64,000 nt of DNA from Rummeliibacillus pycnus_A. Its GTDB lineage: Bacteria > Bacillota > Bacilli > Bacillales_A > Planococcaceae. Shown piece by piece: positions 35,888-45,122 of the stretch; position 1 is the first letter of the stretch, and each line of letters opens with the position of its first letter. The position numbers and the translations under genes are program-made. The stretch spans positions 3,038,001 to 3,102,000 of the forward strand of contig NZ_CP132291.1 of assembly GCF_044359855.1 (NCBI RefSeq). The letters are read 5' to 3'. Below the pieces are notes generated by a model that worked only from the letters and a program-made list of their open reading frames with translations, was not told the DNA's origin and searched no databases.

Positions 35888-36907
35888 TTGCATGGTAAAA
35901 GCATTTTAGTAACAGGAGCAGCAGGCTATATTGGATCACATACATGTGTGGAGTTGTTAGAGGCTGGATACGAAATCGTAGCACTTGATAATTTGAGTAA
36001 TAGTAGTGAGACTGCACTTAAACGAGTGGAGGAAATCACAGGAAAAACCTTTTCGTTTGTAAAAGGTGATATCCGCGATCAGGCAATATTAGAACAACTT
36101 TTTACTAATTACCAAATAGATGGGGTTATGCATTTTGCTGGATTAAAGGCAGTTGGTGAATCCGTTGAAAATCCCCTTTATTATTATGAAAATAATGTGC
36201 AAGGGTCAATCGAGTTACTAAAAGCAATGCAACGTCATAATATCAAGAAAATCGTCTTTAGCTCATCAGCAACTGTTTATGGTATTCCAAAAGTGGTCCC
36301 AATCGATGAGACTTTTCCTCTCAATGCCATTAATCCTTATGGCCAAACAAAGCTGATGGTAGAACAAGTGCTGCAAGATATTGGTCATGCTGATCAGGAA
36401 TGGCGAATCGCATTGCTACGCTACTTCAATCCAATTGGTGCTCATGAAAGTGGCAAAATAGGAGAAAATCCTTCTGGTATTCCAAATAATTTAATGCCTT
36501 ATATTTCACAAGTAGCTGTAGGAAAACGTGATAAGTTATCTGTCTTTGGAGATGATTACAATACTCCTGATGGAACGGGCGTCCGCGACTATATTCACGT
36601 TGTTGACCTTGCAAAAGGGCATTTAAAAGCATTAGAATATCTGTCAGATCATACAGGCGTTGATGCCTTTAATTTAGGAACAGGTAATGGTTATAGTGTA
36701 CTTGAACTAGTGCATGCTTTTGAAAAAGTATCAGGCAAGAAAGTCCCTTATCAAATAACCAATCGCCGAGCAGGAGACAGTGCCATCTGCTATGCAGACA
36801 CAACAAAAGCAGAACAAATGCTAGACTGGAAAGCACAATACGGTATTGAACGAATGTGCGAAGACACATGGCGTTGGCAATCTAGCAATCCAAACGGCTT
36901 TGAATAA
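35888..36907 (+). CDS. galE: UDP-glucose 4-epimerase
   Basis: GalE interconverts UDP-glucose and UDP-galactose (or the N-acetyl forms). The 339-residue short-chain dehydrogenase has the NAD motif GAAGYIGS (about 10-17), MHFAGLKAV, SSSATVYG and the catalytic YGQTK (Tyr151, Lys155). RDYIHVVDLAKGH and NLGTGNGYSVLE are typical. Translation most likely starts at TTG 35888, with GAGGGA 7 bp upstream; the longer frame from 35834 has no ribosome site. Its place behind the glycosyltransferase fusion suggests that it supplies UDP-sugars for the teichoic acid. A terminator follows. Confidence 0.92.
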   Translation: MHGKSILVTGAAGYIGSHTCVELLEAGYEIVALDNLSNSSETALKRVEEITGKTFSFVKGDIRDQAILEQLFTNYQIDGVMHFAGLKAVGESVENPLYYYENNVQGSIELLKAMQRHNIKKIVFSSSATVYGIPKVVPIDETFPLNAINPYGQTKLMVEQVLQDIGHADQEWRIALLRYFNPIGAHESGKIGENPSGIPNNLMPYISQVAVGKRDKLSVFGDDYNTPDGTGVRDYIHVVDLAKGHLKALEYLSDHTGVDAFNLGTGNGYSVLELVHAFEKVSGKKVPYQITNRRAGDSAICYADTTKAEQMLDWKAQYGIERMCEDTWRWQSSNPNGFE

Positions 36908-36915
36908 AAAAGAGA

Positions 36916-36947
36916 ACCGCGAAAACAAATCGTTTTCGTGGTTTTTT
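36916..36947 (+). terminator. Terminator after galE
   Basis: ACCGCGAAAAC pairs with GTTTTCGTGGT and a T7 run follows. Confidence 0.88.
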
Positions 36948-36980
36948 TATGGGTAGTTTTCCGGCAGTTGCTTGGTATGG

Positions 36981-37051
36981 GGACGTAAATTGCTGATATA
37001 GCAAATACAATTTCAACCGGAGCGAATAGGCGGGTGGAACGAATAAACTCC
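36981..37051 (+). repeat. 21-bp-period array with leader (GCGAATAAA class)
   Basis: The leader GGACGTAAATTGCTGATATA is followed by GCAAATACA, GCGAATAGG and ACGAATAAA cores. The leader is shared with arrays at 27145, 54981 and 55229. It starts just after the galE terminator. Confidence 0.6.
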
Positions 37052-37225
37052 AAAAAAAACTAAAAAATGCGCAAAATTAATTTTTGAATATCAAATAATG
37101 CAATATCAGTACGCAAAACTTAATTTCACTACCAATAAAGCTATTGTTTTCGCGATTTCGCGACTTTGCAACAAAACAACAAAGCCTATATGGTTAAGTC
37201 AAGAGGATAAGAGGGAGGCATTATA

Positions 37226-37447
37226 TTGATTATAAAAACATACTCAGCAACACATTATTTAGAGACATTAAAAAGTTTAATTCATCGCCTTTCGCCAGTA
37301 TATTCAAGAAAGAAAGACTTAGAATATGAATACAATCGTATCAGCGCTGGTGATATAGGCGAAAAATTTGTTATGGAAACGCTTGAACAACTTCAGCTAC
37401 CATATGATTTTTATATTTTCCATAATCTTTCTTTAATGAAAATATAA
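37226..37447 (+). pseudogene. N-terminal fragment of a NERD-domain protein
   Basis: The 73-codon frame starts at TTG 37226, after AGGGAGGC. It contains SAGDIGEKFVMETLEQLQLP followed by YDFYIFHNLSL, which matches the start of the NERD (nuclease-related) domain. Full proteins have roughly 200-330 residues; here the frame stops at LSLMKI and a terminator hairpin follows within a few bases. The rest of the gene is missing, so it is probably a remnant. No continuation is seen in the other frames, because the large minus-strand gene begins its end at 37549. Confidence 0.6.
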
Positions 37448-37448
37448 G

Positions 37449-37500
37449 AATGCCTGCCCGTAAAATCGGTTTTTACCGACTCCACGGACAGGCATTCTTC
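37449..37500. terminator. Bidirectional terminator hairpin
   Basis: GAATGCCTGCCCGT pairs with ACGGACAGGCATTC around a long loop that itself holds TCGGTTTTTACCGA. It serves the NERD fragment and probably the minus-strand gene ending at 37549. Confidence 0.8.
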
Positions 37501-37548
37501 CTACCAAATGAACAAATCAGGCTCAGAAATAGGCCACTCGTTGTTCAA

Positions 37549-40500
37549 CTAATCATGAATCTCGCGATAGAAGTTTTCAATCGCTTTTTGGTTATATGTG
37601 TTATAGTCAAATTCTTTAAATGACATATTTTGGTCTAAATATATTTTCTTCATCGCTTCATAGATACTTTCTACAGATGTATCTTCTGTTAATAATCCAT
37701 AGTCGCCGTTATCTAAAGCGGCACGATTCGCTACAATATTTGTTGCTACAATTTTCATCTTCAATGTTAGTGCTTCAAGTAACACCATTGGTTGTCCTTC
37801 ATATTTTGATGATAGAACGAAAACATCGCATTGCTTCATAAATGAAAATGGATTATCTAATTGCCCTGTTAAAAATACCGAATCCTTTAATTTTAATTTT
37901 TTTACTAATGAATCCAATGGTTTTCTCAACTGGCCATCACCAAGTAGATACAACTTTGTATTTGGGAATTCTCCATGAATTTGCGCAAATGCTTTAATGA
38001 GCTTATCCTGAGCTTTCTCAGGTGAAAGACGACCCATTGTAACAAATTTAAAGGAATCATCATCCTTCAATTTAATAATATTGTTGTGAATATCAATCCA
38101 GCAATTATAAGGTGTTACGACCTTTTTTTCTACCCAGCCAATTTTTTGAGCCCCATCATAAAGTAATGCGGAATGACCATGTCCTGTACGCATTTCCTTT
38201 TTCACTGTTAAAGGTTTTAAACGGAGTTCGTCAGGTAATATGAAATCTGCAACCTCTGATGTAGAAGGCAGTTCTTTATATACCCCAACTGAATCTTCTT
38301 CAACAATCGCTGGGTACACAATATCTTTTTCATCGATGAACACAGAATAATCAGCTGGCACTAATCGAACACTACGACTATCGATCCAGCCTTGGACATA
38401 AGTACCTTTCTTCATAAAATAATAAACGCGATCTTTAAACACTTGTTTTTTATGAACAAAAATAAGCTCGCCACGTAAATCCTTTTTATGTTTAACGATT
38501 TTACTATCCGGACGAGTAGGAGGCTCTGTAAAGACTTTATAGCTATCAAGATCTTCTAAAATATAACCGTATTGTTTTACTTTTTCTTCTAACTTTGCAA
38601 GTCGATTCACCTTATCGATCAATTCTTTATGCTTGTTATAGTGGAACTTAACATAGGTATTGGCAATAGAGCGTGAAAGAAGATTACTACTTGCCATTGG
38701 TCCAATCTTTTCTAATAAGGTGACCGCATTACTGTTAATCCATCCAATCTCATGATTGTCGATTGAGATCAAGTAGTACGTAGCTTGTGGTGTTTCGGCC
38801 ATCTTCGTAATGTGAACAATCATATCTTTTAAAAATGTAACGTCAGATTTCTTATGAGCTCCTGGTGCACCAAAAGGTAAATTCCACACATAATATTTTG
38901 GTGTTACATTTGTAAGCTTTGCAAAAGTATTCATAACCTGATAAGAAATATTCACATCTTGTTCATTGTCAAATTCTTTTATCAATAATTGAGATTCCTT
39001 GCACCATCCAACATAAATATCATTCACCGTAATTTTACAATAGTCTTCGTTGCGCCAATGATATTTTGCGGAAATGTGAATTTCATCAGCTGCTTGAACA
39101 ACATGTTGAATTGTTGGATTTCCTTGCATTACCTCGTCCAGCGTACGATAAATAGAAACTGATTCAGCCGGGATTTGCCAGTTACCAATTTCATTTATCA
39201 AAGCGATATGAGAACCTTCTTTGATTTGATCATAGACTTTTTTGGGTGGATTTAAAATTCGATTAGGATCTATCGTGTTTACACAATATCCAAATTGTTC
39301 GTCTGTTGTAAACCTTGTTAATTTTGATTTATTTAAATTCATAGTGGCTTCCGAAACGGCCAATAATTTATCAAATTGATAATAAACTGAGAACATCGTT
39401 AGTAAATTTTGATAGTGTGGACGAACGCCATTCACTGTACGATTTCGATCGGCTTTCATATCACTGTGTAAGAAACAAATTTTACGTGTACTATTTGAAG
39501 CTAATATAAGCTTTGACCAATAAAAGCTGTAGCCACTAAAGTCAATTGCATAGTCAAAATGTACGCCACCTGTTAGTCTGCGAATTTCACGTTCATACGC
39601 CTTATTTGGATAATGCGGTTTTAACTTTGGGGTTAGACCATGTGAGCGAATAAGTCGATCAAGAACAGCTTCTTGGAACGTATAGACTGGTACACCTGGT
39701 TTAAAAAGAAAACGTACTTTCGGGTGGATACGATTTTGGTTATGCAGTACTTCCTCTTTGCCTGAAGAAGCTACAAAGGCAGTCACATCGTACCGATCAT
39801 AATCAATATTATTTGTTAAGTTGATAAAACTATTGGTAATCCCATTATTGATCAAACCGCCAGGATAGATGAAGATCTTTTCTTTTTCATTTGCAAAACG
39901 TACTACTTTTACATCATCTAACGCTTCCTTGTTAAAGACCAAGCGATAGAATCGTTCAGCCACTTTGCCATCATCATATGCTACAAAGCGTTTTTTAGCT
40001 GCTTGATAGACATCTCTATACTCTTTTTTTACATCTTCAATATGAAGAATAGCATTCGCAACTTCATCAATTTGCTCATATATAGGACCTGGTAGTTCTT
40101 TTTCATCTAAGTACATACCGCGATTTTGAGAATACAGATCTTTGTCCCATGCATAGAACAAAATAGGTTTGTCTGTTACTAAATAGTCAAAGAATACACT
40201 TGAATAATCCGTGATTAAAACATCCACGACACTGAGTAATTCATTCATATCCATTAGATCTGATATTAGTCGACTTTGAGCTTCCGGATAATTTGTTGCT
40301 ACATCATAGAGGAATGGGTGTACCTTCATTAGCACATGATATTGAGGACCAATCTGTTCTGCCAAATAATCCATCTCACGAATAATTTGCTTCATATTAT
40401 CATCTGCATTATTCGTATCTGTCCCTTTCCAAGTAGGGGAGTACAGTACAATCTTCACATCTGAAGAAACGGCAAGTCCTTGTTGGTTTAACTGTTTTAC

Positions 40501-41148
40501 GATATCTTCACGTTTTGAATTTAATGTTAAATCATTACGTGGATACCCCATTTCTAAAATAGAACCTTCATAAATACCATCTAATCGGAAAGCGTCGGCA
40601 AAAAGTTTGGTAGAATGTTCATTTGGACTAATAATATAATCCGCATTCAAAAAGTTACGCACGACATTTTGACTTCCAGAAGGATTTCCAGGAATATCAT
40701 AGCCCATATATTTTAATGGTGTTCCATGCCATGTATTAATGTAAGTTTGTTCAGGTCGAGGAACGAAAAATGATTGGAAAGTAGAGTTATTCAAAATATA
40801 CTGAGCTTGAGCTAGCCATTTTAAATAGTCTTCACTATTACGTTCAACAAATGTAACGTTTGTCATCTCACGATAAGGAGCAATCACCTTTTCTAACTCT
40901 TCAGAAGGTTGAATGGACCATATATGCTGATATTTTTTTTGAGTGTCATGTTCTAAAATATATTTGAATACGGCAAAAGGAGAGTCTGTTACACTTTGTC
41001 CGTCCCTTACTTCATATATAATAGAATGATCTATAATTGATAATGTATCATAGAACTTTGCGTATAATTGATTTCTTCGATGAGCTTCCTTATGGTTACG
41101 GTCATCTAAGACTTCTTTAAAGTTTCCATACAGTTCTTTTACGATCAT
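37549..41148 (-). CDS. Fusion of CDP-glycerol glycerophosphotransferase and GT4 glycosyltransferase with GW/SH3-like insertion
   Basis: This 1199-residue protein has an unusual architecture. Residues about 30-410 form a CDP-glycerol transferase domain: NTWHGTPLKYMGYD (Trp140), MGYPRND, YSPTWKG, MKVHPF, ITDYSSVFFDY and PGPIYE. Residues about 424-632 form the N-terminal lobe of a GT-B glycosyltransferase (YPGGLINNGITNS, LHSDMKADRNR). Residues about 645-1012 then hold several GW/SH3-like units (EIGWINSNAV, YVQGWIDSRSVRLV, KIGWVEKKVV). The C-terminal GT4 lobe is about 1030-1190 (TMGRLSPEKAQDKL, EGQPMVLLEA with the E-x7-E motif). No signal peptide is present, so it acts in the cytoplasm. GAGGTGATT precedes ATG 41148. 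It is likely to modify or extend teichoic acid. Confidence 0.85.
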   Translation of the reverse strand: MIVKELYGNFKEVLDDRNHKEAHRRNQLYAKFYDTLSIIDHSIIYEVRDGQSVTDSPFAVFKYILEHDTQKKYQHIWSIQPSEELEKVIAPYREMTNVTFVERNSEDYLKWLAQAQYILNNSTFQSFFVPRPEQTYINTWHGTPLKYMGYDIPGNPSGSQNVVRNFLNADYIISPNEHSTKLFADAFRLDGIYEGSILEMGYPRNDLTLNSKREDIVKQLNQQGLAVSSDVKIVLYSPTWKGTDTNNADDNMKQIIREMDYLAEQIGPQYHVLMKVHPFLYDVATNYPEAQSRLISDLMDMNELLSVVDVLITDYSSVFFDYLVTDKPILFYAWDKDLYSQNRGMYLDEKELPGPIYEQIDEVANAILHIEDVKKEYRDVYQAAKKRFVAYDDGKVAERFYRLVFNKEALDDVKVVRFANEKEKIFIYPGGLINNGITNSFINLTNNIDYDRYDVTAFVASSGKEEVLHNQNRIHPKVRFLFKPGVPVYTFQEAVLDRLIRSHGLTPKLKPHYPNKAYEREIRRLTGGVHFDYAIDFSGYSFYWSKLILASNSTRKICFLHSDMKADRNRTVNGVRPHYQNLLTMFSVYYQFDKLLAVSEATMNLNKSKLTRFTTDEQFGYCVNTIDPNRILNPPKKVYDQIKEGSHIALINEIGNWQIPAESVSIYRTLDEVMQGNPTIQHVVQAADEIHISAKYHWRNEDYCKITVNDIYVGWCKESQLLIKEFDNEQDVNISYQVMNTFAKLTNVTPKYYVWNLPFGAPGAHKKSDVTFLKDMIVHITKMAETPQATYYLISIDNHEIGWINSNAVTLLEKIGPMASSNLLSRSIANTYVKFHYNKHKELIDKVNRLAKLEEKVKQYGYILEDLDSYKVFTEPPTRPDSKIVKHKKDLRGELIFVHKKQVFKDRVYYFMKKGTYVQGWIDSRSVRLVPADYSVFIDEKDIVYPAIVEEDSVGVYKELPSTSEVADFILPDELRLKPLTVKKEMRTGHGHSALLYDGAQKIGWVEKKVVTPYNCWIDIHNNIIKLKDDDSFKFVTMGRLSPEKAQDKLIKAFAQIHGEFPNTKLYLLGDGQLRKPLDSLVKKLKLKDSVFLTGQLDNPFSFMKQCDVFVLSSKYEGQPMVLLEALTLKMKIVATNIVANRAALDNGDYGLLTEDTSVESIYEAMKKIYLDQNMSFKEFDYNTYNQKAIENFYREIHD

Positions 41149-41441
41149 CGAAAATCACCTCGTTTATTTTTAAAATAATCCCTATCGTATAGTAGCACTT
41201 TTTTGGTGCTAATGAGACCAATTTAATCATTTTTTAATGAAGAAAATGGAGAATATTTATATTTAGACTAAATTAAAAGTCACGAAACCCATAACTTATT
41301 GTCCTTCAAAATGACACAAATATACCTATTTAAATGTTGCTGTTACAGCGTCTGATTGCTGGACATGCCTATCTATGTTATGATAATTTGCAGATTAAAT
41401 TTTTACATAAACATTTTAATACCACATGAAAGAGTGAAAAG
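41149..41441. other. Divergent promoter region
   Basis: A 293-bp AT-rich region between the 1199-residue fusion gene (minus) and the next transferase gene (plus). TATGATAAT at about 41380 may be a -10 element for the plus-strand gene. No ORF or repeat is supported. Confidence 0.4.
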
Positions 41442-42614
41442 ATGATGTTAAATAACAAAACATTTAAGAAATATTTTGCTAAGGCTTTCCGCTTTATCGG
41501 ACGCAAAGCGCCTCGTATTAAAAACCTGGTCATATTCGAAAGCTTTCACGGCAAACGTTACAGTGATAATCCACGAGCAATTTATGAATATATGAAAGAA
41601 CATAATCCTGAATACAAACTAATTTGGAGTGTTGATAAAGGCAGTATCCCAATGTTCGAAGAAATGGGTGTCCCTTATATGAAACGATTCACTCTTAAAT
41701 GGTTATTCACTTTCCCGCGTGCACAATATTGGATAAACAACGTACGCTACCCAAAATGGATGACACGACCAAAAGACACAACTTATGTACAAACTTGGCA
41801 TGGTACGCCACTTAAAAAACTAGGAACAGACATCGAAGAAGTTCACATGCCTGGTACAAAAACAAAGAAATACCGCAAGAATATCATTGCTGAATCAAAA
41901 AACTGGAGCTATCTTGTAGCACCAAACCCATATACCGAAGAAATTCTTGGACGTGCCTTCCACTTTAAAGGACCGATGATTCAATCTGGGTACCCACGTA
42001 ACGATGCACTACAACATGAAGATCCAGCGAAAATTGCGAAAATCCGTAAATCATTGAACATTCCTGATAACAAGAAAATCGTCCTTTACGCACCAACATG
42101 GCGTGATGATCAATTCTTCAAAAAAGGGAAATACAAATTCCAATTCCAATTTGATATTCAAAAATTAAAAGAACAATACGGCGACGATTTTGTATTACTT
42201 GCACGTATGCACTATCTTGTATCCGAAAACTTTGATTTCAGCCAATACGGCGATTTTATCAAAGACGTTTCAAACTACTATGATATCGCAGACCTATACT
42301 TAATCAGTGACCTATTAATTACAGACTACTCATCCGTATTCTTTGACTATGCTATCTTGAATCGCCCAATCATCTTCTACATGTACGACCTAGAAGATTA
42401 TCGCGATCGCCTTCGCGGCTTTTACATCGACATCGAAGCAGATGCACCAGGGAAAATCGTTCAAAACGAACAAGACCTATTCGAAGAAATCGGCCGTTCC
42501 CTTAAAGAAGGACACTACTCACAAGATCAATTCAATCGCTTTAATGAAAAATTCTGCGTATGGGAAGACGGCAAAGCCTCAGAGCGCCTAGTCAAACAAG
42601 TATTCGGAAAATAA
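41442..42614 (+). CDS. CDP-glycerol glycerophosphotransferase, TagF/TarF-like
   Basis: The 390-residue protein is a single-domain CDP-glycerol transferase. Key motifs are VIFESFHGKRYSDNPRAIYE, QTWHGTPLKKLG (Trp119), GYPRND, YAPTWRDDQF, LARMHYLV and ITDYSSVFFDY. An amphipathic basic N-terminus (KTFKKYFAKAFRFIGRKAPR) should bind the membrane. It corresponds to the C-terminal half of TagF, and could act as primase-extending enzyme (TarF) or polymerase; the sequence does not decide. It is about 45% similar by eye to the C-terminal half of the fusion at 33643. ATG at 41442 or 41445 may be used. A strong terminator ends the gene. Confidence 0.85.
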   Translation: MMLNNKTFKKYFAKAFRFIGRKAPRIKNLVIFESFHGKRYSDNPRAIYEYMKEHNPEYKLIWSVDKGSIPMFEEMGVPYMKRFTLKWLFTFPRAQYWINNVRYPKWMTRPKDTTYVQTWHGTPLKKLGTDIEEVHMPGTKTKKYRKNIIAESKNWSYLVAPNPYTEEILGRAFHFKGPMIQSGYPRNDALQHEDPAKIAKIRKSLNIPDNKKIVLYAPTWRDDQFFKKGKYKFQFQFDIQKLKEQYGDDFVLLARMHYLVSENFDFSQYGDFIKDVSNYYDIADLYLISDLLITDYSSVFFDYAILNRPIIFYMYDLEDYRDRLRGFYIDIEADAPGKIVQNEQDLFEEIGRSLKEGHYSQDQFNRFNEKFCVWEDGKASERLVKQVFGK

Positions 42615-42630
42615 TAGCTAAAATAAATTA

Positions 42631-42659
42631 AAGCCCTACCGCTACTGGTAGGGCTTTTT
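42631..42659 (+). terminator. Terminator after the TagF-like gene
   Basis: Perfect stem AAGCCCTACC / GGTAGGGCTT with loop GCTACT and T5. Confidence 0.92.
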
Positions 42660-42741
42660 GACTTAAAAGCGGGATACGAACAAGGCTAAGTTATTGAAGC
42701 GAAGACGTAAAATGTATTCTATTAGATTGCATTTTGAAAAT

Positions 42742-42780
42742 GCGAGTAAATTGATCGAGAACGTGAGTACTATGATAAAG
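42742..42780 (+). repeat. Two units of the 21-bp-period array, core GCGAGTAAA
   Basis: GCGAGTAAATTGATCGAGAAC is exactly 21 bp and is followed by GTGAGTACT. It lies after a terminator, as do the other arrays. Confidence 0.4.
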
Positions 42781-42814
42781 ATCAGTTGTAACAAAAAATG
42801 CTATGCACAGAATC

Positions 42815-42935
42815 ATTTAGTTACAACTGATGATACAAATAGCTAAGGTGGCCCATATCCATCTATGAGTTTCCGTAATCTTGAAGCACTAAACGTATCT
42901 TGCGTAAAAGCGGCTAGGTGCTTTTATTTATAATG
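42815..42935 (+). pseudogene. Decayed fragment of a phnX-like gene
   Basis: Bases 42815-42917 resemble codons about 148-182 of the intact phnX at 49475-50281 (TTAGTTACACCTGATGATAC in phnX, TTAGTTACAACTGATGATAC here). TTCCGTAATCTTGAAGCACT is identical in both. The fragment then jumps to GGTGCTTTTATTTATA, which in the intact locus lies in the phnX terminator. So an internal deletion has joined mid-gene to the 3' end. In-frame stops and changes such as AGCTAAGG show that it is not functional. The identity is roughly 80-85% by eye. Confidence 0.75.
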
Positions 42936-43357
42936 AGAAAATAGGATCTTCTATAAACAATTACTCTCGAAAAGTAAGATGTATTAATTTGAACGGAACT
43001 TTTCTATAAAATAATTTTTGTAACTACATATTTACAATAACTCTTTCATAAATATGCCAATTGTACGGACGGTATATTTTACATTAATATGTTATACTAT
43101 GTGAAGTGTTTTTCTATTGATATCAAGTAATGTTATATGTAGAATCTCATACTTTAAACGACTCTGATGAATAGAGAAAACTCAGCTGGATTAACGGAAA
43201 TCATAACAAGTTCTTACTTATTCTTTATGCTGCTCATGAAGACCATGAATAATAGAAGAAAGTTATGAAAAAGTACCAATTTAGCTATACTTATAAGAAA
43301 ACAAAACACTACTAGTTTACAACAAATTCAATACATGAAATTGGGGAAAAAATTGAA
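42936..43357. other. Intergenic region upstream of tagG
   Basis: About 420 bp, AT-rich, with no supported ORF. TGTTATACTATG at about 43089 includes a TATACT that could be a -10 element for tagGH, but it is 260 bp before tagG. Confidence 0.4.
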
Positions 43358-44179
43358 ATGAGAGCACTTATTAAAATTATAAAAGAACAAGTAAATTCTT
43401 TTTATTTGATTATGCGCTTAGCAAGTTTCCAATTGCGCATGGACAATCAGAATAACTATTTGGGCTTTGCATGGGAAATTCTCAACCCAGCGATTCAAAT
43501 GGCGATGTATTGGTTCGTCTTTGGCTTCGCATCGAATCGTGGCTTAATGAAAGGTGATAATGGAGTCGAGGTTCAATATATCTACTGGATGCTAGCTGGA
43601 ATCTCGTTCTGGTTCTTTATTCAAAAAGCGATTTTAAATGCTTCCAAATCCATTTACCAAAAATATTCAATGGTCGCCAAGATGGACTTCCCACTATCGG
43701 TGCTACCTAGTTACGTTATTATGAGCAAATATTACGGACACCTAATATTAGTCGGCGTCATCATGATCGTCTTTTGGATTAATGGATACTATCCAAGTGT
43801 ATATTACTTACAGCTAATATACTTCTTGGCTATGAGTTATATTCTTGCATTTGCTATCACACTTTTAACATCTACCTTAACTGTTGTGGTTCGAGATATT
43901 CAAATGCTAATTCAATCACTACTACAAGCAATGTTCTTCTTATCACCAATTCTTTGGGATCGTTCAGCGAACATGCCTGAGTGGATTCATAACATTTTAA
44001 TGTTAAACCCATTCTACTATCTAGCAAACGGCTATCGAGCGTCATTGCTATACAATGATTGGTATATCGTGTCACATTGGGAACTAACACTATACAACTG
44101 GGGACTCATCTTAGTTTTACTACTAATTGGCTCAACAGCACACTATAAGTTCAGAAACCGCTTCTCTGACTTTATCTAA
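43358..44179 (+). CDS. tagG: Teichoic acid ABC exporter permease TagG
   Basis: TagG forms with TagH the exporter that moves lipid-linked wall teichoic acid across the cytoplasmic membrane. The 273-residue ABC-2 type permease has about six membrane segments. It begins with a cytoplasmic N-terminus (FQLRMDNQNNYLGFAWEILNP) that is typical of polysaccharide exporters. YSMVAKMDFPLSVLP and FFLSPILWD, followed by LNPFYYLANGYR, are family motifs. The length is close to the usual 270-275. tagH follows 23 bp later, as in B. subtilis. Confidence 0.92.
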   Translation: MRALIKIIKEQVNSFYLIMRLASFQLRMDNQNNYLGFAWEILNPAIQMAMYWFVFGFASNRGLMKGDNGVEVQYIYWMLAGISFWFFIQKAILNASKSIYQKYSMVAKMDFPLSVLPSYVIMSKYYGHLILVGVIMIVFWINGYYPSVYYLQLIYFLAMSYILAFAITLLTSTLTVVVRDIQMLIQSLLQAMFFLSPILWDRSANMPEWIHNILMLNPFYYLANGYRASLLYNDWYIVSHWELTLYNWGLILVLLLIGSTAHYKFRNRFSDFI

Positions 44180-44202
44180 AAACCGTATGGAGGAGAGTAT
44201 TC

Positions 44203-45012
44203 ATGGCGGAATCAGTTATTATCAAAAATGTAACAAAAACGTATCGTATGTATAAAACAAAGGGTGAGCAGCTAGGTGATCTTATTTTCCCAGGAAAAAA
44301 GGGAAGTAACTTCAATGCTGTCGAAAACATTTCCTTTGCAGTAGAAAAAGGGGATGTCGTTGGGCTTGTTGGTATCAATGGCTCAGGGAAATCAACCCTT
44401 TCCAATATAATCGGTGGACTTGTTCCACCAACTTCAGGCGAGGTTATCGTCAATGGGGAAGTCAATGTCATCGCCATTAACGCCGGTTTAAGCAGCCAGC
44501 TAACAGGTATTGAAAATATCGAGTTCAAATGTTTACTTATGGGCTATAGTAAAGAGAAAATCGCCAAAGTCTTACCTGAAATCGTAGAATTCTCAGAGCT
44601 TGGAGACTTCATCTACCAACCCGTCAAAAAGTATTCAAGCGGTATGAAATCAAAACTAGGTTTTGCCATCAGCGTCACAGCTGACCCTGATATTCTCATC
44701 ATCGACGAAGCCCTTTCTGTTGGGGATCAAACCTTTGCGGACAAGTCACTTGCGAAGATGAATGAATACAAAAAACGTGGCAAAACGATTTTCTTCGTTA
44801 GCCACAACTTAAGTCAAGTAAACAGTTTCTGTACCAAAATCGCTTGGATCGAAGGCGGCCATCTAAGAGAATTCGGCCCGACAAACGTCGTGATGAAAAA
44901 CTACTCAGCCTTCATCAAAAAATATCATAAACTGCCAGCAGAAGAACAGAAGGCATTCCGAGACAAACTCGCAGATCGACGCAAACATAACAAAAAAGAA
45001 TTGGATGAATAA
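44203..45012 (+). CDS. tagH: Teichoic acid ABC exporter ATP-binding protein TagH
   Basis: The 269-residue ATPase has Walker A GINGSGKST (residues 57-65), the degenerate signature YSSGMKSKL, and Walker B ILIIDEALSVGD, typical of O-antigen and teichoic acid exporters. VSHNLSQVNSF holds the switch histidine. B. subtilis TagH is longer and carries a C-terminal extension outside; this one has only a short basic tail (KLADRRKHNKKELDE). GGAGGAGAG precedes ATG 44203. It partners with TagG at the inner face of the membrane. A terminator follows. Confidence 0.92.
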   Translation: MAESVIIKNVTKTYRMYKTKGEQLGDLIFPGKKGSNFNAVENISFAVEKGDVVGLVGINGSGKSTLSNIIGGLVPPTSGEVIVNGEVNVIAINAGLSSQLTGIENIEFKCLLMGYSKEKIAKVLPEIVEFSELGDFIYQPVKKYSSGMKSKLGFAISVTADPDILIIDEALSVGDQTFADKSLAKMNEYKKRGKTIFFVSHNLSQVNSFCTKIAWIEGGHLREFGPTNVVMKNYSAFIKKYHKLPAEEQKAFRDKLADRRKHNKKELDE

Positions 45013-45048
45013 CAGGGGCTTTTATTTGTTCCTCTCGCTTCATCTCAA

Positions 45049-45092
45049 ATCACGGATTGAACTAATTTCAATCCGTGATTCACTCTTTTTTC
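45049..45092 (+). terminator. Terminator after tagH
   Basis: Perfect stem AATCACGGATTGAA / TTCAATCCGTGATT followed by CACTCTTTTTT. Confidence 0.88.
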
Positions 45093-45122
45093 TTACATAT
45101 CGCAAAAGGATGTGACTTTCTA

